Shown: positions 25,282-33,568 of the stretch, piece after piece
Numbering within the stretch: position 1 is the stretch's first letter
How the letters are laid out: every line of letters begins with the position of its first letter
NCBI GenBank assembly: GCA_024102635.1
Contig: JAGFJO010000087.1
Coordinates: 1-50,565, forward strand
Length of the DNA stretch: 50,565 nucleotides
From: Deltaproteobacteria bacterium
GTDB lineage: Bacteria; Bdellovibrionota_C; UBA2361; JAGFJO01
Direction of reading: 5' to 3'
Translations under genes and position numbers: made by a program
Notes under the pieces: generated by a model
What the model saw: the letters and a program-made list of their open reading frames with translations, nothing else
What the model was told of the DNA's origin: nothing
The model's database searches: none

Positions 25282-27798
25282 CTATGATGCCTTTAGGATG
25301 CTATGCAGAGGGGCTCCGAGCGCTCTGCGGCCAACTGTCCAGGCTACTCCTGAGATAGTAACTATGCCTGCCAGTGCAAGAGCCAACAGTGCAGCAGACG
25401 GCACCACAAAAGCAATCTTGAATCCGTAAAGAGCAATCAGATATCCGGCTAGTAGGGCGATTATAGTACCAAGAGCCGTACCTGCCGCGCCCATAATCAT
25501 ATACTCAAGCAGTAGAATCTTCGCTGTTTGCCTCCGAGTCGCGCCCAAAGTCCTTAGCAGGGCTGTTTCAGTTTCGCGCGCACCTCTGCCTGCAAGAATC
25601 GTTGAGACCAGCACAACAATAGTAGTAAACAGGATAAGCGCGGTAATAAAGGTAAGTCCTAAAACCATCTGCCCCAGCACCTCAAAAATAGTGTCTACCA
25701 CAGTGCGAAGGTTAATCATTGAAACTCCCGGATAGAGGCCGGAGATCTCTCGTTGGACCAGCGCCGCAAGGCGCGTGTCGGGGATGGCGGCGGTGGCAAA
25801 AAGAAACTTCGGCGCTTCTTCAAGTACCCCTTCAGGGAATACCACGAAAGCATTTCTCCGTAGCTGTCCCCAATGTATATCACGCAGGCTTGCAACCTGC
25901 GTCGGCACCTGCACACCTTGGATGTCAAAGACGATTGTATCGCCTAATTGAACACCAAGATTGGCGGCCAGCTTGTCCTCTAGTGAAACCGGAATAGGGG
26001 CGCCGGGCTCAACTCTCGGAACCCAATTGCCTTCAACTAAACTCTCATTGGTAAGAAGTTCGCTGCGGTAAGTAGACCAATAATCCCGCCTAAGCGTCCA
26101 GCGCGGGACAGGAGAGTTAGGATCGGCGGTAAGCTCAGATACTTCACGGCCCTTGATCTGTTTGATTCGCATCAGCACGATAGGCACTACTTCTGCTACC
26201 TCAACCCCATGTCGGCTCAATATGCTCTTAATGTCATGTAGGTCCTGCGGGGCTACATCGTAAATATAAAAATTCGCGATATTATCGCTTTTAACCAGCT
26301 CCACCTGCTTAACCAGGAGATACCGCGCTATAATCAGAGTTCCGGCAAGCGCAAAAGAAAAGGTAAACGCGCCCATAAGGGCGGTAGTCGCGTTATGCGG
26401 ACGGCCAAGCGCCAGTAGTGAATAGCGCAGAACGAACGAACTGGACTGGCGCCCTAGCCGTATCACCCCGCGCTTCAAAAGAGCGCTTAATCCCAAGATT
26501 GCAAGCAGCGCTGCGTCCAGCGCAAGCCCGAAGAGCAGCCCGCGCTTTAACGTTGAGGTTAGAGCAACCATCAGTAGCGGGGAGGCAAGCAGGGCGGAGC
26601 CGATTAATACAACTCTTTCGACCTGCGTAAGCCGCACTGATTCTCCGCGCAGTAAAATAAGTGGGGGCGCGCGCCTCAAAAGCAATACTCCAGGAGCAGC
26701 GGCTAGAAGCAGGATGCCGAGTCCTACTGCAAAGCCACTCATGACCGCCGCCCACGGAATGTGAAAATACACAGGAGTTACGTAGAGACCCGCAAGAATT
26801 GAGATCGTTACCCAATACAATAAGCATCCCAGCACACTGCCGATCAGCGCGGCTGCTAGCCCTATGAACGAGATCTGAAGAGATATAATTGCCGCCACTT
26901 CTGCGCTTCTAAAGCCCAGACATTTCATCATCGCCGCCTGCGGGATCTTGCTGCGAAGGTAAAAATACAATGAAGTGCCGGCACCGACCGCACCGAGTAC
27001 CAAACATATAGCGCCCACCAGGAAGAAAAAATGGAGCACGTTATCATTTATTCGTCCGAGCCTGCGGCGACGATCATCTGATGTTGTGATGGTGACACCG
27101 GCCGGGAGCAGAGCGCGCAGCTTCTCAGCAGTAAGCGCACCTTGCCCATCGGCGGTCTTAACATGCAGATAGTAGTCGGCAACGCTCTGGCGCGTTAAGA
27201 GGCCGCTTTGCAAGGCAGCATCGTAGGTAATATATACCCGCGGGGCGATAATTCCGCTTACATTGGCGCTGCTGGCAATTTTGTTGACGGTGCCCCGCAG
27301 TGTAAACTCGCTCTGACCGATCTTGATCGTATCGCCGATGCTGGCACCGGCCTCAATAAGCAAACTCTCATCAACCAGAATACCCTCGCTGTCCTTTAAG
27401 CGAGCGCTCCAGAGCTCCGGGGGCTGAGTCTCGACCGCGCCATAGAAGGGAAACTCCCCGTCATGCCCCTTTACCTGCACTAGGAGAGAAGCGCCATTTT
27501 CAAAAAGCGCCATCGACCGAAATCGCACCTCGCGCGTAACACCAGCGAGAGGAGGGGTGCTAACAAGATCGCGCTTAATGGGGTCCTTGGATTCTAGCGA
27601 GAAATCCGAGCCTAAGAGAGCCCTCGATTCCACATCAATAATCGAGCTCACCTTTTTATTGGCGGCAAGCGCTGTGACAAGAGCTGCTATCCCTAGCACT
27701 AACCCTAGTCCGAATACGAGAAGGCGACGGCGGCTGCCGCGCGTATCGCGCCACGCAATCCTAGCAAGCGCTAAGATATATTTAATCATCCCCGACAA
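25282..27798 (-). CDS. ybbP: FtsX-like ABC transporter permease (YbbP type)
   Basis: This large permease of 838 residues has an N-terminal helix (about 22-46), an extracytoplasmic domain, a first FtsX block of helices (about 255-400), further helices, a second periplasmic domain and a final FtsX block (LGLTFITALILFTTIVVLVS, ETALLRTLGATRRQ, AGTALGTIIALLAGYLIALYG). The size and duplicated layout match YbbP rather than LolC/E. Pairing with a LolD-like ATPase and a divergent tesA reproduces the E. coli ybbA-ybbP/tesA locus. The complex probably handles lipids or lipoprotein-like substrates in the envelope by a mechanotransmission mechanism; its exact substrate is unknown. Its start overlaps the end of the ATPase gene by 17 bases. 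Confidence 0.88.
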   Translation of the reverse strand: MSGMIKYILALARIAWRDTRGSRRRLLVFGLGLVLGIAALVTALAANKKVSSIIDVESRALLGSDFSLESKDPIKRDLVSTPPLAGVTREVRFRSMALFENGASLLVQVKGHDGEFPFYGAVETQPPELWSARLKDSEGILVDESLLIEAGASIGDTIKIGQSEFTLRGTVNKIASSANVSGIIAPRVYITYDAALQSGLLTRQSVADYYLHVKTADGQGALTAEKLRALLPAGVTITTSDDRRRRLGRINDNVLHFFFLVGAICLVLGAVGAGTSLYFYLRSKIPQAAMMKCLGFRSAEVAAIISLQISFIGLAAALIGSVLGCLLYWVTISILAGLYVTPVYFHIPWAAVMSGFAVGLGILLLAAAPGVLLLRRAPPLILLRGESVRLTQVERVVLIGSALLASPLLMVALTSTLKRGLLFGLALDAALLAILGLSALLKRGVIRLGRQSSSFVLRYSLLALGRPHNATTALMGAFTFSFALAGTLIIARYLLVKQVELVKSDNIANFYIYDVAPQDLHDIKSILSRHGVEVAEVVPIVLMRIKQIKGREVSELTADPNSPVPRWTLRRDYWSTYRSELLTNESLVEGNWVPRVEPGAPIPVSLEDKLAANLGVQLGDTIVFDIQGVQVPTQVASLRDIHWGQLRRNAFVVFPEGVLEEAPKFLFATAAIPDTRLAALVQREISGLYPGVSMINLRTVVDTIFEVLGQMVLGLTFITALILFTTIVVLVSTILAGRGARETETALLRTLGATRRQTAKILLLEYMIMGAAGTALGTIIALLAGYLIALYGFKIAFVVPSAALLALALAGIVTISGVAWTVGRRALGAPLHSILKAS

Positions 27799-28459
27799 TC
27801 CTCCCCGATTTAAGCCGTATAATCCGCTGGGCGCGGCGGGCTAATTCATCGTCGTGGGTGACCAGTAAAAGCGCTACATGGTAGCGTGTGTTAAGCTCGA
27901 ACATGGCGCTTAGAGCACGCTCGGCGTTTTCAGCATCAAGGCTGCCGGTCGGCTCATCTGCGAACAGTATTGCAGGCTTATTTATGAATGCCCGAGCAAG
28001 GGCGACGCGCTGCTGCTCTCCGCCTGATAGCTGAGAGGGATAGTGGTGAAAGCGCTCTCCCAGTCCAACATGAGCGAGAAGCTCCTTCGCACCGTCCCTA
28101 TCGGCATAGCCGCGGATCTCAACCGGGAGAAGGACATTCTCTAGTGCAGTAAGTGAGGGGATAAGCTGATAGCTCTGGAAGACAAATCCAACCGATTTGC
28201 CGCGCAGCAGCGCCAATGCGTCCTCGTCAAGAAAAGATAGGTCCTGCCCTTGTAAAAGCACCGAACCGGAAGATGCCCTATCAAGCCCCGCAGCGAGGCT
28301 GAGAAGAGTTGTTTTCCCGCTGCCGGATGGACCAACTACCGCGCACGTCTCTCCCCGTCGCAGCGTTAGATCCACGCGATCTAAAGCAGTGATATATTGA
28401 TCGCCACTCTTGTACCTTTTGGTTAGCTGATTACATTGCAGCACTAAGTTTGAATTCAT
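27782..28459 (-). CDS. ybbA: ABC transporter ATP-binding protein (YbbA/LolD/MacB type)
   Basis: The protein (about 225 residues) has Walker A GPSGSGKTTLLSLAAG, the Q-loop VFQSYQLIPSLTALENV typical of the MacB/LolD group, the signature LSGGEQQRVALARAF, Walker B ILFADEPTGSLD and the H-loop LLVTHDDELA. It energises the downstream FtsX-type permease, with which it overlaps by 17 bases. The ATG at 28459 is preferred; 28468 would add three residues. It diverges from tesA across about 170 bases. Confidence 0.92.
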   Translation of the reverse strand: MNSNLVLQCNQLTKRYKSGDQYITALDRVDLTLRRGETCAVVGPSGSGKTTLLSLAAGLDRASSGSVLLQGQDLSFLDEDALALLRGKSVGFVFQSYQLIPSLTALENVLLPVEIRGYADRDGAKELLAHVGLGERFHHYPSQLSGGEQQRVALARAFINKPAILFADEPTGSLDAENAERALSAMFELNTRYHVALLLVTHDDELARRAQRIIRLKSGRIVGDD

Positions 28460-28635
28460 ACGATGCATAAAGTGACTGCTCTGCTCAGTTTTCGCAAGCC
28501 CGGCTGCTTATATTGTGCTCATATGCTCTTTATGGTGACATCTACATCACCTCAAAGGGGAATTGATGAGTAAAAGGCGGGGCTGCACGAACTGTCTGTT
28601 CCTTGCAGCGCTGTTGATGGAAGCGGCAGGTCTTA

Positions 28636-29289
28636 ATGAAAAAACCCATATTGAATTTAAGTTTTATCATTGCGGTTCTATGCTCCGTAGCGCTGGCTTT
28701 AGGAAAAGCAAGTGCTTCCGAACCGGCCACTATTCTATTTCTTGGAGACAGTCTCACCGCAGGGTACGGAATCGAACAAGAACTTGCATACCCTGCATTG
28801 GTCGCTCTTAAGGCGCGTGAAGCCGGGTATAATATAGAGATCATTAACGCCGGAATGAGCGGAGATACATCCGCTGGCGGAGTGCGGCGGCTTCCGTGGA
28901 TCTTACAGCGAAAGGTCGACATAGCCGTAATCGCGCTCGGTGCGAATGACGGATTGCGGGGGCTACCCGTATCGACGCTCAAGGAAAATCTAGCGGCGAT
29001 AGTCAGCCAGATCCGTTCGAAGTACCCAAACTGCATCATAGTGGTTGCGGGGATGAAACTGCCGAGAAACTTGGGCAACGACTATAATAAAAGCTTCGAA
29101 GCGGTGTTCGAGGAAGTGGCCCGCGAACATAACACAGAACATATCCCATTTTTGCTCAAAGAGGTTGCGGCCGATCCTTCACTCAACCAACCGGACCGTC
29201 TGCATCCAACATCTGACGGACATGAAAAAATCGCGGCAACGGTTTGGCTGACTCTAGAGCCAATTCTCTCCAAAATGCAGAGAGGATAG
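28636..29289 (+). CDS. tesA: Periplasmic arylesterase / acyl-CoA thioesterase I (TesA-like, SGNH family)
   Basis: The 217-residue protein has a signal peptide (MKKPILNLSFIIAVLCSVAL, cleavage near KASAS-EP) and the complete TesA motif set: FLGDSLTAGYG (block I Ser), NAGMSGDTSAGG (block II Gly), ALGANDGLRG (block III Asn), VAGMKLP and PDRLHPTSDGH (Asp and His of block V). TesA hydrolyses a broad range of thioesters and esters in the periplasm, and its place opposite ybbA is conserved in many proteobacteria. AGG lies 6 bases before the ATG. As it adjoins the lipid cluster it might act on the exported product, but its conserved ybbAP linkage suggests a housekeeping role. Confidence 0.92.
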   Translation: MKKPILNLSFIIAVLCSVALALGKASASEPATILFLGDSLTAGYGIEQELAYPALVALKAREAGYNIEIINAGMSGDTSAGGVRRLPWILQRKVDIAVIALGANDGLRGLPVSTLKENLAAIVSQIRSKYPNCIIVVAGMKLPRNLGNDYNKSFEAVFEEVAREHNTEHIPFLLKEVAADPSLNQPDRLHPTSDGHEKIAATVWLTLEPILSKMQRG

Positions 29290-29477
29290 GGTTGCGTGTA
29301 ACGATTTGAGGCTGTAGCGCTTGCTCTCGATTCCCTCGGGGCGATTATTGCGGCATTGAAAACCTGACTGAAAATAGTAAGCGCAGGGTAGGAGATAATA
29401 AGCTATCCAACATTGAAAAAGCTTTCAGAGTATTAAGTAACCTAGGTTAGCGCTTAGTGCAAAGGCCTGACTACTTT

Positions 29478-30080
29478 CTACTCCTCGAATGAGTCATCCG
29501 ACCCGCCCGAGCCACCTGAACCTCCCGATCCGCCAGCTCCATCTGAACCAACGGAACCTCCCGAACCACCGGATCCGCCAGAGTTAGTGCCTCCATTTCC
29601 ACCGCCCCCTCCTGGTGGCGTGAAGATGCATGAGGGAGGATCCGATAAACAAGAACAGTCGTTGCTGCTCACTGTCGCTTGAGCCCCGTCGGTCAGACAC
29701 TGTTCATAAGTTGCCCGTGCGCGCTGGCCACAGTGTACCAACCTGAGAGCGTACTTATCTAAACACTTCTTTTTATCGGGATCCTTCAGTTTTATACAAA
29801 CCTTGTAAGCATTCTGATAATAAAGCTCACACAAGCGCTGTTCATCCATAAATGCCAGTTGGCAATTCATACACAGGTCCGCAAGCTCCTTCAAATCAAT
29901 AATGTCCCCGGATATTAGGGTCACGGTGCCATCATTGTTTATTTTGAACCCTTGGTTAGATACGGTGACGCTGTTAGTGGAAGTTTGTAAAGTTTGGGTT
30001 TGTGCCATCGTGACGTCGCTAAGTAGTACGGAGGGAAGCAACGCCAAAAATATGTAGAATGGGAGCCTTCTTTGATACAT
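29478..30080 (-). CDS. Secreted Cys-rich hypothetical protein with Gly/Gly/Ser tail
   Basis: Not recognised. The 200-residue protein has a signal peptide (YIFLALLPSVLLSDVTMA, cleavage near MAQ). A short beta-like stretch follows (VTVSNQGFKINNDGTVTLISG), then a helical region with ten cysteines spaced through LCMNC, RLCEL, KVCIK, KKCLD, VHCGQ, EQCLT, CSC and PSC. The tail (about 155-195) is made of GGS/GSGG units and ends DDSFEE. The Cys number suggests a disulfide-bonded secreted fold, and the tail a flexible spacer. GGAG lies 9 bases before the ATG. It stands alone between tesA and mobile-element debris. Composition differs strongly from its neighbours, so it may be a recent or fast-evolving gene. 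Confidence 0.6.
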   Translation of the reverse strand: MYQRRLPFYIFLALLPSVLLSDVTMAQTQTLQTSTNSVTVSNQGFKINNDGTVTLISGDIIDLKELADLCMNCQLAFMDEQRLCELYYQNAYKVCIKLKDPDKKKCLDKYALRLVHCGQRARATYEQCLTDGAQATVSSNDCSCLSDPPSCIFTPPGGGGGNGGTNSGGSGGSGGSVGSDGAGGSGGSGGSGGSDDSFEE

Positions 30081-30193
30081 TTGTATTTCTCCGCAGGGGA
30101 CTATAAGTTTTAACCGATCTATATATAACGGAATGGTTGCTGATTAGCTTTAGCTCAAATCCGACACTAAGAGGCTTCTAGCGAAGCTCAGGT

Positions 30194-30254
30194 GATTACA
30201 AAGGATGCGTAGGGATTACTTGTAAGGACCATGGGAAGTGTTAGTAGGCAGCAT
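30194..30254. repeat. 60-bp direct repeat, copy 1
   Basis: It starts GATTACAAA and ends GTAGGCAGCAT, and matches 31045-31104 in the same orientation at about 75% by eye. It contains a shared CCATGGGAA core. The function is unknown; it probably belongs to the same decayed element. Confidence 0.6.
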
Positions 30255-30600
30255 CACGACGGTCGCAGTAGGATCGCTTAAACCCGATGTCCGCGGGGCA
30301 TATTGCAGCTCATGTGTTGCTCTCAGCTGCGTCTCTCGATCGCCAAAGCCCCCAGGTAAGAGGTCCAATCACCTCATCCGGCAGCGGCTGACCCCGCGTC
30401 TTTAAGACGGATTTTTGGGACGTACCGAAAGGAGGTGCTTCACGAAAAAGAGAGCCATGATATTGCTTGAGAAGTTCGCGGCGGAACCTTTTCTCGATTA
30501 TATCGCAGACAAAAATTCAGTAAAAAGCATCACCCCTCCAAGAAACTTTTCCACCAAATCTCCGATAATAACCCCACCATACGTATCCATTAAGGCTGGT

Positions 30601-30719
30601 TCTGCCTAAGACCGCATACGGACTACGGCTCGTGAGTCTAACCCTCACTGCCAAGGAATGGTGCGCGAGGCTATTGAGCCCGAAGGGACCTTTAAGTCTT
30701 CGTAAGATCGATGGCCAGG
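30601..30719. repeat. Dispersed repeat, copy 2 (partner at 25130)
   Basis: This 119-bp stretch is similar to 25130-25246. In the plus frame it is open for about 40 codons (LPKTAYGLRLVSL... to a TAA), while copy 1 has a frameshift. Any coding past is uncertain and I do not recognise the product. Confidence 0.55.
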
Positions 30720-30768
30720 TCTAACTCTAGCTGCGGCGGGGCAGGGGTGTATCTAGCGCTTAGGAATG

Positions 30769-30797
30769 CAGAAAGTTAGCTGGAACCCGGATCTGGG
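30769..30797. repeat. 29-bp exact direct repeat, copy 1
   Basis: It is identical to 31016-31044. In this copy it spans the last codons (PDPGSS) and stop of the TnpA-like ORF, read on the minus strand. Confidence 0.8.
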
Positions 30798-30949
30798 CGA
30801 CGCTTCCCTAACTTCGAGCGCCAGTAATGAAACGTGTTCTCCTTGATACCGTGCTTCCGGCAGTACGCCGCTGCGCTCATGCCGCTAGCAGCTTGCTCCT
30901 CGACTCTCCGCTTCCATTCTCCTCCGTCCATCCTTTCCTTCATTGCCAT
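30776..30949 (-). CDS. IS66-type TnpA-like accessory protein (57 codons)
   Basis: This small minus-strand ORF begins MAMKERMDGGEWKRRVEEQA, then SGMSAAAYCRKHGIKENTFH and YWRSKLGKRRPDPGSS before TAA. The pattern W-x3-V-x5-A-S-G-S-x3-YC-x2-HGI-x3-TF-YWR is that of the IS66-family TnpA/accessory protein, a short helix-turn-helix protein. IS66 elements need TnpB and TnpC too, and neither is present. The ORF is intact, but the element is not. Being this short it is easily missed. Upstream there is an AAGG-poor leader and no clear Shine-Dalgarno, so expression is doubtful. Confidence 0.7.
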   Translation of the reverse strand: MAMKERMDGGEWKRRVEEQAASGMSAAAYCRKHGIKENTFHYWRSKLGKRRPDPGSS

Positions 30950-31015
30950 TGCATAACAATGGATACCTTCGCATCTACTTCCCTCTTTCTCATCATGGGC
31001 ATGGGAGGACGGACA

Positions 31016-31044
31016 CAGAAAGTTAGCTGGAACCCGGATCTGGG
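31016..31044. repeat. 29-bp exact direct repeat, copy 2
   Basis: It repeats 30769-30797 exactly. A more diverged version follows at 31153-31175. Here it is not attached to a TnpA-like reading frame, so it is a leftover 3' end of a second element copy. Confidence 0.8.
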
Positions 31045-31104
31045 GATTACAAAAAATGCGTAGATTGATTGATATGGGCCATGGGAAATTTTGGTAGGCA
31101 GCAT
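31045..31104. repeat. 60-bp direct repeat, copy 2
   Basis: Partner of 30194-30254. It directly follows the second 29-bp repeat, so the two repeat types are adjacent here but separated in the first copy. Confidence 0.6.
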
Positions 31105-31187
31105 AAATAGTGAGGGGGAGGGCAGCAGCTCACAATAGACAGCTCGCGCCTTGTTAGCTGGAGCCTGAATTTGGGTTATATATCAAA

Positions 31188-33071
31188 TCAGTTGTTGATG
31201 GAGAGAAGATTCACAGCAATCGCCGGCTGCTGGTTTGCCTGTGCTAACACGGCTGTTGCCGCTCGTTGAAGGATCTGTTGAGTTGCGAGTTTGGCAGCAT
31301 CTTCAGCAATGTCAGTATCTCTGATACGCCCTTCTGCTGATGCAAAATTTTCGGATGAGGCTGTGAGTACATTTGTTGCAACCTCCAAGCGCGCCTGAAA
31401 TGCCCCGATCACGCCTCGCTGGGCACTCAAGCGATTCAAGCTATTCGAAAAAAGCCCTAGAGCCTGATTTGCATCGGCGATGGTCCTTAAGCTAAATGCG
31501 TTTAGGGCTCCTATCCCGGGGCTCGTATCTTGTAAACGAATGGCCGCACTCGCGTCACTTATGCTACTGCTGTAGCCCCCCGTGACCACATCGTATACTC
31601 CGTCACCATTTAGATCTCCGAGAGCAACAGAGTAAACAGTCCCATCGTCCATCACATAGCTTAAGATCCCACCAAAAGTGCCGTCGCCAATTCCAAGAGC
31701 AATGTGTAACGCACCACCGCCATTACCGCCGAGTACGTCTAGATGACCATCGCCATTGAAATCTCCAAGTTCAAGCACACCAAAACCAATGGTGACTACA
31801 TCCCCGAAAGTTCCGTCACCGTAACCAAGGCGCACTATTGAGTTTGTCGAGCCGACGGCGCCGGCTATGATATCAAGGTTCCCATCGCCATCGAAGTCGC
31901 CGGCTTCGACCGTCAGTCTATTTGTGTCCATTGCATATGAATAAGAGGCACCAAAGGTCCCATCTCCCGCACCAAGTCTGATTGTAACTGCTCCAACTCC
32001 CGAAGTTGTTCCGGCAGTTAGCAAGTCAAGAACGCCGTCGTTATTAAGGTCCGCAAGCTGCACATCCCGCGAGGCAGTGCCCTCCATCGTCAGAGTGGTC
32101 ACTGAGCCAAACGTTCCATCACCTTGCCCCATACGAATGGAGACGATTCCGTTTGTGAGCGGCGCCGTGACGACATCAGCGATACCGTCACCATTCATGT
32201 CGCCAAACGCAATGCCGGAGACGTTATAGGGATGGGAAAATAATGTTGCAGCTCCGAATGTCCCATCCCCATTGTTCATTCGTATGTTTAGACTGTTCGC
32301 TGAATTGGTAACTATGTCGAGGTGACCGTCATTGTTGAGATCAACTAGCTCCAGGTCGTTAAACGAGCTGTCACTTTTAAAATAAGTTGTTTCCGTTCCG
32401 AATGTTCCGCTGCCATCCCCAAACGAGATGCCGATGTGACCATCTGATCCGTCATCAACGCCGGTTACCATGTCTAAGAAGCCGTCCCCGTTCAAATCGG
32501 CGAGCCTTACCTCCTCGGTATTTTGTGATCCATTCCCCAAATCCAGCAGCGTACGGGAGCCCAAAGTACCTAATCCGGCCGCACCGCCCAGACTCGACAA
32601 GATGCTACCGTCAATTCCAAACCCGCCCTGAAGCCTAAGCTCGCCGAAGTCAGCAGAAAAAAGCTGTCTCCCGTTAAATGTGGTTGATTGTGCAATTCTC
32701 AGATACTCGTCCGCCAAAGTTTGCGCCTCGCTGTCAAGCGCAGCCCTTTGTTTGCTGCCGTAAGAGCCATTAGCCGCCTGTTCGGCAAGCTCCTTAAGCC
32801 TAATTACGATGCTGGATAGGTTTTGTACCGCGCTATCAGCGATAGATAGAAGGCTGATACCATCATTCAAGTTTCGCACGCCTTGCGTAAACACAGCGCG
32901 GTTTGATCTCAATGAGTCTGCTATCGCTAGCCCGGCGGCGTCATCGGATGCACGGTTAATCCTCTGTCCGCTTGAAAGTCTTTCGAACGTAGAGGTTATG
33001 TGTGAGGAATTCTCAGCTAGTCTGCGCTGAGCTTTTAAGGAAGAGATGTTTGATCCAATTGTGATCGGCAT
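31188..33071 (-). CDS. Flagellin with an inserted seven-repeat FG-GAP/VCBS beta-propeller
   Basis: In this 627-residue protein, residues 1-145 are a classical flagellin N-terminus (MPITIGSNISSLKAQRRL, ERLSSGQRINRASDDAAGLA, RLKELAEQAANG). The last about 109 residues are a classical C-terminus (LNRLSAQRGVIGAFQARLEV, RIRDTDIAEDAAKLATQQIL, LLSINN). Between them (about 185-515) lie seven FG-GAP/VCBS repeats, each with a calcium-type DLNGDGxxD or DFDGDGNLD loop and a GDGTFG turn, enough for a closed seven-bladed propeller. The usual D2/D3 domains are thus replaced by an integrin-like propeller that would decorate the filament. GGCGAGG precedes the ATG by 9 bases. No other flagellar gene is in the window. 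Confidence 0.93.
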   Translation of the reverse strand: MPITIGSNISSLKAQRRLAENSSHITSTFERLSSGQRINRASDDAAGLAIADSLRSNRAVFTQGVRNLNDGISLLSIADSAVQNLSSIVIRLKELAEQAANGSYGSKQRAALDSEAQTLADEYLRIAQSTTFNGRQLFSADFGELRLQGGFGIDGSILSSLGGAAGLGTLGSRTLLDLGNGSQNTEEVRLADLNGDGFLDMVTGVDDGSDGHIGISFGDGSGTFGTETTYFKSDSSFNDLELVDLNNDGHLDIVTNSANSLNIRMNNGDGTFGAATLFSHPYNVSGIAFGDMNGDGIADVVTAPLTNGIVSIRMGQGDGTFGSVTTLTMEGTASRDVQLADLNNDGVLDLLTAGTTSGVGAVTIRLGAGDGTFGASYSYAMDTNRLTVEAGDFDGDGNLDIIAGAVGSTNSIVRLGYGDGTFGDVVTIGFGVLELGDFNGDGHLDVLGGNGGGALHIALGIGDGTFGGILSYVMDDGTVYSVALGDLNGDGVYDVVTGGYSSSISDASAAIRLQDTSPGIGALNAFSLRTIADANQALGLFSNSLNRLSAQRGVIGAFQARLEVATNVLTASSENFASAEGRIRDTDIAEDAAKLATQQILQRAATAVLAQANQQPAIAVNLLSINN

Positions 33072-33568
33072 TACACTAAGCCTCGCCTTTCACAATTTGT
33101 TAAAACACTAAACACCATCACCGTTCCGTGGTAACAAGACTTCTCCGGGTTGGAAGAAAGCCCCTTAGAGCCGTTCCTCCTAATACATAAGATCGAATGA
33201 ATTAAGAAATATATTAGGATCGGGGGCTAATTATTGCGTAGCCCCTCAAGATATCTCCTAATACTATTAGGCCATTAGGAGAAGGCGTGTTTTCCGTAGT
33301 TCATATATTGGTTCATACGGGGATGATGCAGGGATGTTACTTATAAGGTTTGCGAAAATTTCGTAGTGATACTTCTGGTAAGCTATGAGTCACGCATTTA
33401 AACCAGCCCACAATTTTTAGGCCTCTCTGCGTGACAGGCTCTTCTGACAGGGAAAAAGATTCTTTCGGGTACCATCTCGCTTCCCAGTGCAGCTCCGGCA
33501 CGGCACGATAATTGCATTGCTATCATACTCTTGAAATAGATCCTAAAAAATCGTTCGGAGTGGGAAAC
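33072..33568. promoter_or_regulatory. Divergent upstream region with repeated CCTAATA/TATTAGG boxes
   Basis: About 500 gene-free bases lie between the flagellin and beta-helix genes. Five related boxes occur: CCTAATA at 33179-33185 and 33257-33263, TATTAGG at 33212-33218 and 33265-33271, CATTAGG at 33273-33279. The pair CTCCTAAT (33255-33262) and ATTAGGAG (33274-33281) forms an exact inverted repeat. This looks like a regulator-binding array serving one or both genes. I found no convincing sigma28 or sigma54 flagellar promoter. Confidence 0.45.

Larger units (their letters stand above)
30081..31187. mobile_element. Decayed mobile-element region (IS66-like remnants and repeats)
   Basis: About 1.1 kb contains no full-length gene but a short IS66 TnpA-like ORF, two copies of a 60-bp repeat (30194-30254, 31045-31104), two exact 29-bp repeats (30769-30797, 31016-31044) with a diverged third (31153-31175), and one copy of a repeat also found at 25130. 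No transposase core or intact terminal repeats were found. It reads as layers of insertion and decay between two secreted-protein genes. Confidence 0.6.

Noticed and set aside
30415..30609. Plus-strand 64-codon frame
   Set aside because: It lies in repeat-rich decayed DNA, no family is recognisable, and a repeat boundary falls at its end.
30601..30719. Group II intron domain V-like end in the dispersed repeat
   Set aside because: A GAGCCGTA string occurs on the minus strand, but the expected pairing arm and GAAA loop are missing, and no reverse transcriptase is nearby.
30827..31063. Plus-strand 78-codon frame in the mobile-element region
   Set aside because: It is the shadow of the minus-strand TnpA-like gene, whose translation matches the IS66 accessory family, whereas this one matches nothing.
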